This document shows, piece after piece, positions 32,703 through 44,535 of a stretch of 64,000 nucleotides of DNA. Each line of letters begins with the position of its first letter. Positions within the stretch are counted from its first letter, which is position 1. Origin of the DNA: Suillus spraguei (Eukaryota > Basidiomycota > Agaricomycetes > Boletales > Suillaceae); the NCBI GenBank assembly GCA_016800925.1, contig JABCPU010000009.1, positions 372,001-436,000 on the forward strand. Direction: 5' to 3'. The notes below the pieces were generated by a model, which saw nothing but the letters and a program-made list of their open reading frames with translations, had not been told where the DNA came from and ran no database searches. Both the position numbers and the translations under genes were made by a program.

Positions 32703-34727
32703 TGGGCTGGGTTGAGGTAGACTTTGGAGGTATTGTGGGTGTCTTGCTCCAAGCAGCAAAGGTGCGTGTATTATGCATTTTATACTTCATTGCATCTACC
32801 TGCCTTGTTTCCTTAGACGCCCAAGCATGAACCCTCTACCCTCCATCACTGTTATGGCAAGAATGTACCCTCTCAGCTGTTCTCAATACTGTAGTACCCC
32901 AACACCTATGTAATGCATATATGTGTCCGACTGTTGTCTTCAAAGCTTCCAGAATGTATCCCATCTCATTCACTTGAACAGTCGGTGCTTCCCAGCACTC
33001 AAATCTATCCTACATGACTCCATAATTATTGTTGCTTTTCGTTTCAAGCAGCTACTCCAGCATCACCATGCACTCTTCGAATGCATGTATTAATCTTACC
33101 GAAATAACACCCCTCCATCCCATCGACTCCTAATTTCTGCGTATTCTGCAAGCAACTAAAATTTTATATTCTCACATCTAAAACTTGTCACCAATTCTGT
33201 CACAGAGGAGCACTTTACTTCCAGCGTTCCACTATGGTTCAACTCTACTTTGAGTTTCACCCACTCTGGATGAAACAGGTTTTTAGCTCATTCGCCATTA
33301 CCTTCATTATCATTGGAATCCATCACCACACAACTACCAGTGCAACACGGTCGCTAACCTCCACGCTACCGAGACACAAGTTCAAGGGTGTCTTGGAATG
33401 CCATCTACTATGGAATCAATACTTCCTATGCCGGGGCTGCCAAGAAACCAAGTGAGATTGACGCCAGTTCTTTTACTAAAGTTCTTATCCCCATTATTAT
33501 GTACCAGGTGCTGCATGATCTATTTTTAGGGATTCATGATTATTCTCGCACATTTCCATGCACTGTTTCCTTCATGAATGACAATTGGTGCACACTAGGT
33601 CAGGCCATCCTGTCATCATAATACATTAATGGAGGTAGTTACTCGCTCGGCCCCATTATCATCGTCCTCTCATTTCTCGTGACTGTTGTTGTTCGAGGAG
33701 CTGCCTAATATCTTTGTCAGTTAGAGTTTGTCAGTTTATCATACATTTGGACCGTCGACAGGCACTGCTAATATGTAGTACGGTATGCCGATGACATTCT
33801 CCCATTGGTATTCTGAACAAGTGACTAATCCATCCTCATTAAGTTATCCTGATGTGCAGGAGTCAGCTTGCAATACATCCTTGTGCAAGTCACCACTCAG
33901 ACACAAGGATTCCTGCAGGCCAGATCCTGACAATCAGTCAGAATGCTGCTGTGAGTACAGTGCATGTATATACAGTTCTGAGGAAGCACTTGATACCGTT
34001 GTGTTCTGTGTGTTTCTTGCAGGTACATGTTTTTGGAACGGGTGCGCACGCGCACGATAGGGTGGTTTGTTCAGCGTAGACTCTGAAAATTGCCCATGAA
34101 TCAAGGACTAAGTGCTGATGAACGATTTGAGGGTTACTGGTAAACAAGATGGTCCATTTTGCATGGAACCGAGCATACCATTAACACGATGTCTTCACCC
34201 AAAACAACCAATAGCTTCTACTGCCTTTGAAGTCCCATCCCATCAAGTGGACAAAATCCATGAGAGAAAGAACCCTTATGCTATTCCTCCGATCACTCTT
34301 GGCATCGCAACTTTGAGGGGCGAGATGGTATTGAAAATGCAAGTTCATTTCCCCCCCTCAAGCCTTAATTATTACAAGGACACCCCTTCAGTCGGTGCCA
34401 TGTAAACACAATGATATGTACTATGCAATGATGTTTATAATAGTAATTCAGGAAATACAATGTTCACATTGTCCTGTGTCTCTTCACATTCTCACTCTCG
34501 GCAAAGCTGTGTACAATTGACTGTGACCAAAAGATCTGTTGGGAGGTCGACTACCTGCATGCTGGCACCCGTTAAATGTGGTTGCATATGCAGGCTGCAA
34601 GGGAAACTGTTCTCGATTTACCATCCATGAAGAACGATTTGGATGGAATGCAATGTTAGCACAGGGAATGCAGTGGCTCTCAAATGTATAATGAGTTGGA
34701 CTTCAATGAAACAACAATGTAGAGCCA
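32703..34727. other. No gene recognised
   Basis: Short ORFs only (33234-33455, 33388-33621, 33785-34060, 34112-34405), none with a motif I know. It includes the upstream flank of the HET gene, where a promoter would lie. Confidence 0.4.
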
Positions 34728-34956
34728 CTATGTGTTGAGTTATCTGCAAGTCTCAGACACATCATCAAAGTACGATCTAACTCGATTGTACAGGGAACCC
34801 GCTAACAAATGCACTATATTTATCCACCGACGATTTAAGGTTTAAGCCACCATTTCAGCTCCTTCCGAGTCGAGCTCATCACTAAATATTCCAACACACC
34901 CCCTCGAGCGAAGACTCAAAACAATAAAACAAAAAAAACTTATGCACCCCCTGAGG

Positions 34957-35739
34957 TCAGAATGCAAAACTGTCCTCAGCAACTATTGCCACCATTTCGA
35001 CGCCTTTCCCACGGATTGGGGTTGCTGTGCAAAACACCTGAATGTGTCCTTCTTTCCTGCACAAAAAACAAACTTGTCTGCGCCCTTGAGATGAGCTTGC
35101 TAATGCAGTACTCTGCACCACCTCCTCACTAGCGCCTCTGCCTCGCTGAATGTCTTCATTGAGTAAGCGGTTGACCACATGGTCAAATGTAAGATCTGCA
35201 GTGACCATCGAGTCAAGTGAGATGACAAATGAGTCATACAATTTGTCGAGCCCAGTCGTAAGTGCAAGAATCCAGTCTTCATCATCCACAGTAACCCCTA
35301 TATCCTCCAAATCCAAAGCCATACCCTTGATGCGACTAATCCAGGCAGACATAGCCTCTGCCATACCTTTTGTCGCTGTCAATAACCTCCATCACAATGC
35401 CATCCTGGTACCTAGGCCACGTGCATGATGGACTTGGGCAAGCGTCTCCCAGATGACCTTGAGATTGCGATCATGTATATGGGCGAGCTGATCACGCTTG
35501 ACGTGAAAGATGATTTCGGCCCTTGCCTCTGCCATTTTCTTCACTGACCTCTTAACCAGCAACTTCTGCAACTCTATCTTCACATCATCATCTGTCTTTC
35601 CATCCACATCCACCTCGGCAAACACCATATCCCATAGACCCTTCTGGATTAGCTCTGCCTCCATTCGGATAGACCACTCGCCATAATTAGTGCTGCTGAG
35701 CAGTGGGAAGCGAGAGATGCGATCCAATTCATCGCTCAT
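34957..35739 (-). pseudogene. gag: Copia-type Gag, about 260 codons with one in-frame TGA
   Basis: Starts MSDELDRISRFPLLSSTNYG with the typical 'W..RM...L...GLWD' copia Gag N-terminus and ends with one zinc knuckle, CFLCRKEGHIQVFC. The frame is continuous except for TGA at 35394-35392, where relatives usually have Arg. A CGA-to-TGA transition would explain it. No frameshift is present. Confidence 0.82.
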
Positions 35740-35850
35740 AGTGGGAAGGTGAGGTAATAGAAGCGAAAGAAGTGTGTGATGCGAGAATGAAGTCCGGATC
35801 TGTTGAGCCTGAGACTTCTGCCTTCTGCCAGTGATGTTTATCACTAATAG

Positions 35851-36619
35851 TGTTAAGACCATACTCAAAGGTAGAGAGATCCGAAGGGCTTTGGCCTCAG
35901 TTCGTGCACTGTGCCCCTTTCCCAAGTAATGCCCCTTATTTCAGGGAGAAGTTATACGTCCAAAGATCCGGAAGGAGTTGCGTGACGGATCCAGACGTCC
36001 GAAGGTATCGGATATGATACATCCGAAGGTTATCCGGTACGTAGGAATAGAACGAAGATTAAGACTAGTTTTGGAATGAATTCCTAACTAGAAACTAACA
36101 GAGATAGACTATCCGAAGATAGAGTCGGAGATATAGACTATAGGAATCAATCCCAGTCTCAGAAGATGACTTAGAGTGGAAAGTGGCTTAAGTCCAGAGG
36201 AAGCAGAATGAGCAGAATCTAAGATGATATTCGAACTAAGGTTCTACGGAGATCTACAAGTGGTTTATATACGGTAAGTATCTAAGATGGATAATCAACA
36301 AGTCCGGGACTGAGGGCTATGTATGAAGTGTAACGGAAGTTTATTAGTTAATGTGCAGCGGATCAGTAAGCATGAATCGGAAATGAAACACAGGTAACGG
36401 ATCAGTGACACAGGAAGGAATTATACACAGCCAGAGTACTGGAAACAGGATGAGTGACAAAAGGAGATAGACGCAGATATACACCAGGGAGATAGAGTGC
36501 AAGAAGTGAGCACATTCAGATGAGCGATCCGGACAGGACCTGTGGAACAGACGGAAATAGAATCGATCAGATCTGATTGGATATGGTCGGATCTGGGATT
36601 AGAAGTATGGTATATGACA
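35851..36619 (-). repeat. Solo LTR of the element B family (769 bp), perfect AATAG duplication
   Basis: Reverse complement of element B's LTR with many substitutions, flanked by AATAG at 35846-35850 and 36620-36624. It lies in the leader of the gag-only copia element, so it inserted after that element did. Confidence 0.93.
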
Positions 36620-36864
36620 AATAGCCCCTAGATATGACCACAGGGAGCTCTGCCGGGTTGTGAGACGTGTTTGTGTTGAGTTATCCACAAGTCTCAGACA
36701 TGTCATCAAAGTACAATCTAACTCAATTGTACAGGGAACCCACTAACAAACGTGTAGCACACACAAAAACTAGCTACTGTATTTATCCACTGACAATTTA
36801 AGGTTCAAGCCACCATTTCGGCTCCTTCTGAGTCGAGCTTGTCACTAAATATTCCAACACTATG

Positions 36865-37554
36865 TGCATCCACGCATTTCTAACCAATAATTTTTTATGG
36901 ATAGGTTTTGTTGAATGGTGCACATGCAGTTTTGTTTCAAATCCAGGCAATGAGGAGGCACTCCTGGTTGGTTTACAGTTTTATTTCAGAGCTTGCACAT
37001 TCAATTCAGGGCTTGTGCATTTTATTCATCAGGAAATTCTCACATCACTTAACTTCCCTTTTAGTTACTTGTTTTCCCACACAAGAACGGAAAGGTTTCT
37101 GACAAGAACTATAACACCTCCTTGTCACAAGCTGCCACAAGCTCAAAAGCAAATCCCCTCCTCTTGTTTTTATCTTTTGTGCACTTGTTTGGGCTTTTTT
37201 ACCACTTGTTCGAGCATGAACTGCACTGCAATTGTTGATTGCCTCATTTTGTGCACTTATTTTACACTTAGTTGAACTTAATTCATACTTCTTTCAAGCA
37301 AAAACAACTGCATTCAAGCCAGACAAGGGGATTAAGTAGTACAGAAATAAAAAAGGAGAGTAAGTAAGAAACAAGTATTAGCAAGGTGGTTATAAGGAGC
37401 TAAAAGATGGTGAAATATGTGATATAGCTAATAATATGATGGCAATAGTAGCTGGGGGGGACGGTGATGAGTGATCAGATGATGACAGTGAGACAGCAAG
37501 TGAATAATGACAAGGAAGTTGTGAGATGAACTTTAAGAACGAAGGATACCACCT
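36865..37554. other. No gene recognised
   Basis: AT-rich with one 137-aa hydrophobic, Cys-rich ORF (36862-37275) I cannot support. At 37028 a stretch resembles one end of the MITE (CATCAGGAAATTCTCACATC) but no second end is found. Confidence 0.35.
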
Positions 37555-39181
37555 CTAGCAAATCAGTGCTCGCTCATCCTCAGACTCTTCATCCACATCC
37601 GTCCACAAACCACGCCTCTTCATGGCGAGGTTCTGCACAAGCTCTGAATTTCGAAGGATGACCGAGTATGGCAAGCAATTGATAGACCTTGTGTAAGATC
37701 GGGTGTGCGCACCCCAATTGGTGTCAGAGAATGCCAGAGGCACACTACTCTCCTTGCCTGTGGATGGATTGATATCCAGGGGGGTTTTGTTGCCTCGACC
37801 ATTGCCAGCAGTGTCAATGTCACATAGGAACATGTGTCCATCAGCGAAAAGCTGGATGGCATGTTCCATCTGAAACACAAGTGAACATTAGTTAGCGCTA
37901 TGAAGAAAGAAGGTAGAAAATGAGTACCGCTGCTGTGGCAAGAGCAAGAGCACCCTTTGAGTGCCCTGGCACTAAATCATTTGTTCCCAGTAGGCTGACA
38001 GTGCAAGACGTGGCACACTTGTGCTACACAAGGACCTGTACAATGAGGTCAGATTGGAATGGCTTGGACATCCCTCCATCCTCTGTGATGTCCCCAAACA
38101 AGAGGCTGAGCTTTTGGAGCAAGGCCATTGCAAAACCTTTATGGTCCTCATCAGTGTTTAGATCATCCTGCAAAGCCATGAAGTTGGCAAGTACAACAAG
38201 GGCAACATTACTTATGGTATTGCACCACTCAGATAACCATTGGAGGGTCTAAAAAAGAAGTCAGGTTTAAATAGTGCCTGAAAAAATAGTGTACGAGGGC
38301 AATAACAGGCCCATCAGCGACAACTGTGTGCGGAATCTTGCCCTTATAGACTGCATTCCAGACGGACTGCAAGATAGGGCAGAGCATGTTGTCTGCCAGA
38401 GTCCACACTTCATCCAGATTGCCGATGCAGTGAATGGCAGTAGGGATAAACTCTTTTTCCCACTTGTTTTCCATCTGGCAACCCTTGGGGAGATGTTTCT
38501 TCCTGTATGCAGAACGTGTGATGGCTTTGGAGGGTGCAGCAATGGCAGAAGGGGCATCCGTTCTGATGGTAGCAGAAGTCTCAGTCTTCAGCCGCTTAGT
38601 GGGAGGAGCTTTGAGTGTGGTGGCAATGGCAGTCTGATAACTGTAGTCAGTAAAATATAGAATTAAGAAACTAAAGCATACTGAAGATGTGAACCGGCGC
38701 ATGGACACTGATTCAACAGGTTCAGTCTTGACTGCAACCATACTTGTGTTGGTGCCCTCCACAATTTTGTCATCAGATGACAGCATCAACACATCATTGT
38801 CGTCACCCAGAAGAGGTGTCATTTTCCACTTCTGACTTGCAGACAAGTCAAAGTCTGGTTGGAAGATGGAGCAAGATGTGGGCTTTTGGGCAAGGGGAGG
38901 AGGCTCAAGGTCGGAATCACAGTCCAAGACCTCTAGCTCGTGTCTGGAATTGAGGTCAAAGACCTCTAGCTCGTGACCGGCATCAGAGTCAGACTTATAG
39001 TCCACCAGAGCAGGCTGTGCGGCAGGGGTGGAGTCATCGAGATCCATAAGATGGTTGCAGATGTCACCAAAGACATCCACGTTGTCGAGATAGTTGGACA
39101 CATCAGCCTGTTCAGGTACTGGGGTTGTGTTGTGATGTGCAACATTTGAAGGCACCTCATCATCAACAGATTTAGAGGTGA
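37555..39181 (-). pseudogene. TE-associated Agaricomycete gene of unknown function (broken)
   Basis: An acidic N-terminal region (38600-39155) is followed by an intron, a Lys-rich linker and the conserved block AYRKKHLPKGCQMENKWEKE ... NMLCPILQSVWNAVY, an intron near 38260-38300, and further exons to the C-terminal FSDTNWGAHTRSYTRSINCL (37555-37878). I recall this as a high-copy hypothetical family in mushroom genomes, often near transposons. An in-frame TAG interrupts the third block (near 38035), consistent with CAG-to-TAG. The 5' end stops at the LTR at 39230. Confidence 0.5.
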
Positions 39182-39229
39182 TCGCAATGCCCTGCAGCTG
39201 TGGTTAAAGCCATGTCAAAATAATATAAT

Positions 39230-39699
39230 TGTTATGAACTGAGGTGGCGTCACCAGCGACAGTGAAAAGACACAGACGGTCTGCTGGGAAGTTCTACAAT
39301 GTCCTGAAATGGACAACATGAAAGTACAAGGAATGCATTCCGAGTACTATCAGGGATTCAGCCTCAAAGACAAGTCTGAGAGGTTCTACGAGAATAGAGA
39401 CTAAGGCTAAGGAGTGCTTAGACTTAGAGACGATTCAAGACAACTTAGGTTGGAGACCTAAGCAAAGGATATTCCAGGTAAAACCCAGTAAGATTAAAGT
39501 AAGGTATACAAGCGTAATACAACATGCTTAAATAAGCCAATATGTGCGCACGGACCAGGAGAGACGTGAGAACGTAAGTGCGTATCCAAAGAAGGAAGGC
39601 TACTATAGTACAGATGCGTTGAGCATATGAGTCAGAGTCATGTTACATAATATACAAGATGGAGACGAAAAATGAATAGGGGCACATATGATTGTAACA
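39230..39699 (-). repeat. LTR of the element A family, no matching target duplication
   Basis: 470 bp, TGTTATG...GTAACA. It keeps the TATA box, 34-nt spacing and 11-mer. The flanks differ (ATAAT left, CACTT right), and the sequences on the two sides come from different elements, so it probably marks a rearrangement rather than a simple solo LTR. Confidence 0.85.
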
Positions 39700-39824
39700 C
39701 ACTTCTGTTACATCTGAAAAACTAGAAAGAATAGAGAAATGATTGTTCGGGTCTAGGTCCGCAGACTCTGACTTCAACCCTTCTAAAAACCCTTGCCTTC
39801 TTTGGAGGACAGCCAGTCCTTGAA

Positions 39825-40835
39825 TCATTTGGGTACAAATTCTTCTTTGGCAGACATTGCTTTCACTTGTGCTGGTTTCGGCACTTCTTTACAGTTCCTA
39901 GCCATGTGGCCTTCTCCACCGCATCTATAGCATTTGAAAGCACCAGGCTTTCCTTGCAGTTTGAGAGCATTCTTTTGCCTTCCAGAGTCAACATCCATAG
40001 CATCACTGTTACTGGGTCCAGCCCTTGATGAAGAAGGAACTCCACTGTTAGACTTGGGAGTCCACCAGGTGTTTTGCTTCTTCTCTGCGTCCAACTCTTC
40101 AAAGTTTTGCCCAATTTCTACTGCTCTTTCAATCATTTTGTTGAAAGTGTTCTTGTCTTTGAGTGCAACATGAGCGAGTTATTCTTTGATCCAGGTTTGT
40201 AGACCAGATCAGAATTTGAGGCAAAGATTGTAATCTGAGAAGTTCATAAATACTGACTTCTGTTTGAAGGATGCAATGTATTCTGGAACAGTGCTAGAGC
40301 CTTGCCTAAGGGTCTCTAGTTCTCGAATAGCCTTCGCTTGTTTGTTCTTATCTTTGAACATGTGTGAGAACTCTCCTAAGAAGTCTTGGAAGACTAATGT
40401 TCCTTCAGCTTGTTGCTTAACATAAGGTTCTGCCAATTCCAATTTTCTGGCATTTCCCTTTAAGTAAGACAACAGAAGACTGAGATGTTGTTGTTGCATT
40501 GTATTAGGGTATTGGGTGAAGTAAAGCAATACTTATGCCAAGAATGTTTCGATATCAATGGAGTCTTTCTCTCCAGTAAACTCCATTGGTTTAGCTATCT
40601 TGGGAGCTCCTCCAGGTTTGGTAGACTCCTTTACTTTCATTTCTGAAATTTCTTCTTGTTGCAAGCAAAGTCGTACCTGCAAATCTTCATTTTGCTTTGA
40701 TAACTCTCCATTCTGTGTTTGGAGTCATTGTATCTGGTTGTTCATTGGAGCAAGTGCCTGTTGTACCATGGTTTGGATGTATCATGCCAATTCTTCGGCA
40801 TTGTAGGTGACAGGGTTGTTGGTTGGTTCAGACAT
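39825..40835 (-). pseudogene. gag: Ty3/gypsy Gag with five in-frame stops and no frameshift
   Basis: From ATG at 40835 (MSEPTNNPVTYNAEELA) one frame runs to the zinc knuckle CYRCGGEGHMARNC near 39910. It is interrupted by TGA three times and TAA twice. In each case a C-to-T change of CGA or CAA (Arg or Gln codons) would create the stop. The Gag core reads KPMEFTGEKDSIDIETFLA and LRQGSSTVPEYIASF. Pol is absent; an LTR of family A follows on the left and LTR X on the right. Confidence 0.8.
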
Positions 40836-40904
40836 TGTGCCAGTTGTATTCTGGAACCCGATTCACTGATGTCTGTGGTTGACTAGTCGTAATGGTCAAC
40901 CCGA

Positions 40905-41859
40905 TGTAAAGATACAATCTAGCCTGGGCTGTAGATGAACCACGGCCTAAACTAGTATGCAAGTCTTGCACTCTACCTAGTCTGCTTCACTTGCGAAGGC
41001 AAGAACGTTCAACCCTAAAGGGAATGCTAAGTTAGTATAGTTTGATATTGCCCAACCTGTGGTGCGAGAATGCCGTCGGAGGTAGCAAGATGCTAGCAGT
41101 GACCTCCGGTCCGTGGGAAACTTGCGGTAAAACTAGCGGTAAGCATGGGAATGCGGTAGACAAGCAGTAGTGTGAACGGTAAAACTGTGGTAGTACAAGC
41201 AGTAAAACTGTGGTAGTACAAGCGGTAAAACTGTGGTAAGCGTGGGAACTTCTGTGGTAAAACAAGCGGTAGTGTAGCGATGAAGTGTGAGAAAGTGGTA
41301 GCGCCAGCGGTGAAGTGCGGGAAAGCGGTAACAAGTGGTGGTGCATGCAGCGGTAAAGCAATTCTTAAGGAAAAGTGACTTCAGTAAAGGACTTTATTTT
41401 GTAGTGACAGTAGTGGTGACTATTCCTAAGTACCGTGTGTACTATAGGAGGGAAGTAAGGAAAGAGTACGGGTACTTAGGAATTTTATACAAAAGGAATA
41501 GCTACAGAAATGGAAGGGATAGGATTAACATGCAGCAGACATGTAATAAGACTGCACTACAGTTTACAAAACATCACGTACCGGTGAGACTGGATGGACA
41601 TAGGACAGACGGTGAATCTTGCTTGTGGATGCCTAATGGGTTTGCAGAGATTGCTGAAGATCACTGCTTTGCAGGAAAGTTGCCGCAGTACAGCCGTTAA
41701 GCTGCAACGAGGCTTCCGGAGTGCGGAACGATACTGTTAGATAGGGGTAAATGCATGGTAAAGTAGGACAGTGAAGCTGAAGGGTAAGGATAATGATTGC
41801 CGTGTGACACCTATACAAAAATGTGCTGTTTCAAGCTCAGCGTGAGTTTGTTCGTCACA
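40905..41859 (-). repeat. LTR-like repeat X, copy 1 (about 955 bp)
   Basis: Starts TGTAAAGATACAATC and ends TTTGTTCGTCACA on the plus strand. It sits 70 nt upstream of the Gag pseudogene and could be its 5' LTR, which would make the sense strand minus. It contains a GCGGTA-rich minisatellite near 41110-41345. Other copies: 58221-59171, 60775-61657 and a partial one at 43243-43768. Confidence 0.65.
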
Positions 41860-41990
41860 CTGAATAGGAAAGATGATGAAAAAGGATATGGGAAAAGAAG
41901 TACATAAATGGAAAACTGAGCGGTCACCGATATCTGATCGGATCTACCACATACTCAGGTCCTAAAGAGTTCTTTAATCAACCCAACTAG

Positions 41991-42323
41991 GTGCTTCCCT
42001 ATTTACTAACTAGGAAAACTATTGTAAATGTTTTTGTAATCTTCCAAGTGGGAAAAGTTATCTCGCGGGACACGGTGCTCTTCCAGCCGAAGCTTACAAG
42101 CAACCAGTCTATCTTGGACAATGAGGCAATTCCACTAAATACTCAGGAGAAGACTAGACCTTCTATCGTACGAAGAGAAGTTATTGTAAAAGGAAACTAT
42201 AGGAGAGCTCAGCAGGCAGGGTCTTGGGCCAGCACTGAGGTCACAGATCAAACACCTAATGTTGCTCGTCCACTGTCTACTAGCAGCAGCAATGTAAGGC
42301 TGGGCCTGGTGGAGGTCTACTAA
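41991..42323 (+). pseudogene. Possible copia pol relic (integrase to RT spacer)
   Basis: A 110-aa frame contains GKVISRDTVLF, resembling the 'SRDV.F' end of copia integrases, followed by a Ser/Thr/Pro-rich stretch as expected before RT. Nothing else of the element is recognisable. Weak. Confidence 0.3.
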
Positions 42324-42571
42324 CTATGAAAAACTATTGGTATGAAGTGCACTCAAATGAGCAAAGGGGAGAAGAAGATCACAACTTTTTAGGGTTGGGC
42401 AAGACAAAATGTTTTGTACTGGTCTCCAAGTGCTAGTGCCTTTAGAGACGTGTACAGAAAGATGATAAGAGACTTCTAAAAGTCATCTACAATAATACTA
42501 TTGTTGAAGAGGAGTCTAGAAGAAAGTATGCAGCAGTATGTGAGTCAGAGTCCCCTAAAGTTCAAACCTAA

Positions 42572-43046
42572 TGTCACAACCTACAAACGAATTAACGCAA
42601 GGGCAGAGACTAGGACTCAAACAAAGGTTATCACAAGAGAAGAGAGGAGCAAAAGACATCTTGGATTGCTACAGTGTAGATACAAGAGGTTTGAACTAAA
42701 GAACTACTACAACAAAACTAGTTAACTATATACACATATTGAAACTGAGATATAAACTGAGTCTGAAACTACTAGCCAATCATAAAATAGAAGTGAGAAT
42801 CATATGATGTGATAGTTGTGACATAGTTATGACATCATATTCTAGAAGGTTCTATGATCACATGACACTATCTTATCTTATCTTATCCAATAGCATCATA
42901 AAAGATCTCTTCATCTTCATCAGGTAGTTCAGTTATAGAAGCAGATATAGGGTTTTCAATAGGGTTAGGGTTTGTCTTAGTGCTGGGTTTAGATGCTTTA
43001 GGGAAATTGAGGAAAGAATAATGGTTTGTATTTGGAATTCATGGCA
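42572..43046 (-). repeat. Diverged inverted copy of the GATAA-tract LTR (475 bp)
   Basis: Reverse complement of 22367-22851 with many substitutions. The GATAA tract is shorter (three units). No matching target duplication (CCTAA and ATGAC). Confidence 0.8.
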
Positions 43047-43242
43047 ATGACTCACTATGAAGGCTGTGCTACTGATTACTAATGTAAACTACTGTATCTA
43101 TGGAATCTTCCAGAATGTTATAGAATTCTCTCCTGAGGCTGGTCACATGACTGATCACATGATTGATTACATTACTCTGTCTTTCATCAGCACTGCTCAA
43201 ATGTCAATTTCTTCAACATCACAATGTTTTGATGTTTGGGAA

Positions 43243-43768
43243 AGCGGTAAAGAGCAGTGGTGCATGCAGTGGTAAAGAGATCCTTAAGTGACAGTAACTT
43301 CAGCGAGAGACTTTATTCTGTTAGAGACAGTAGTGGTGACAATTCCTAAGTACTGTGTGTACCATAGAGGGAAAAGTAAAAGTACTGATATGTGCAACGA
43401 GTCCTTTTTAACATGTACCATGAACAGCCGGAATACATAGCGAGAACAGTAGCGAGATAGAGATATCTAGCTAAGAGGCACACAGCAAGTAGTGGCCACA
43501 TGAGACATAAGGTAAACTCTGCCATGAATTTAGTAACGGCAGAAACAAATATACTACGCACCAATGGATCTAGATGGAAATGGAATGGACAGGGGGACAT
43601 CAGTAGTGAGATTTGGTAAGGGGCAAGGATCCACAGAGCAAAAACAGTACCGGCAAAGTGAAAAGGCTAATGCTCACTATAGGGGATTTCTCGGTAGCCA
43701 CTGTAGACAGTAACGAGACGCTTGTGTAAAACGGCACTTTCATAGTCAGCATAACTTTGTTCGCTACA
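43243..43768. repeat. LTR-like repeat X, partial copy
   Basis: Resembles the inverted copy at 58221-59171 most closely. Ends TTTGTTCGCTACA at 43768; the other end is missing. Confidence 0.6.
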
Positions 43769-44535
43769 CCATGTTTTGTCATGCTGAACATTTTGCTTCT
43801 GAAGTTTGTTGCTTTCTAGTCGAAAAGTTAGTTTTCAAGCCCTAGTTTCCCTCATGTTTAGTACCGATAGACTTTATCCATGGACTTGTCATACTTGTGA
43901 ACAATGTGACCTTAGGTCAACCAGCTTTTGAACATCGCAACGGGAATCTATACTCACTGCCAGTGTCATGGTGCAGCCAAAGCTCTTCATGGACGAAAAT
44001 GCACTGGAGGTTTGAATAAAACATGCAAGCCCTGAATTGAACGCACAGTGTGGGGGTACAACACGCATGCTGCGGAACAGTGCGGAATGCACAAATAATA
44101 AATGTGCAGATATAATGCCATAAGGGTGTGTGTGCTGTGGCGCGTTCAATGGTGTGTGTTTGGCTTCCTTCAGATCGTTCGAATTGTGAGTGGCATGTGT
44201 GCTTCATGTCTGTTTGTGAAACTTACGAAAATTGGATGGTAATTTGTCTAAAATTCTGTCATTGAATTCATCAACATAGATATTGAGAGGAAAAAGGGCA
44301 ATGAATGGAAGAGCAAGTTAATGGCATCCTCAAAAGTTTGTGAAGCTGCTATGAGTTCAGAGCTGTGCACGGGAAGAGCCGCAAAAACACTATGACGTGG
44401 TAGACACAATTGCGCCCGAGACCAGCGGTAACTCGTGCTTTATATATGTAGATGATTTAAAAAAGTTCAACAAACATGTGTACCGTTAGCAAGGGAGATG
44501 GGATTGGGATGTTCTACATTGGAGGCTCTAGTTAC
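43769..44535. other. No gene recognised
   Basis: Two overlapping minus-strand ORFs (43889-44149, 43917-44207) without motifs. It forms the 3' flank of the membrane-protein gene. Confidence 0.35.

Larger units (their letters stand above)
34733..36859 (-). mobile_element. Gag-only copia element (TR-GAG-like) carrying a nested solo LTR
   Basis: Direct repeats 34733-34896 (164 bp) and 36674-36859 (186 bp) have TG...CA ends and a perfect CTATG duplication (34728-34732, 36860-36864). The internal part encodes only a copia-type Gag on the minus strand; no protease, integrase or RT is present. A purine run (GAGGGGGTG in element sense) abuts the 3' LTR. Removing the nested solo LTR leaves about 1.35 kb. 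Short gag-only LTR elements are known from plants as TR-GAG and must borrow enzymes from a full-length relative. The right LTR has lost several CpG sites present in the left. Confidence 0.85.

Noticed and set aside
37028..37055. A MITE-like terminal repeat (CATCAGGAAATTCTCACATC)
   Set aside because: Only one end, with mismatches, and no second terminus within 600 bp.
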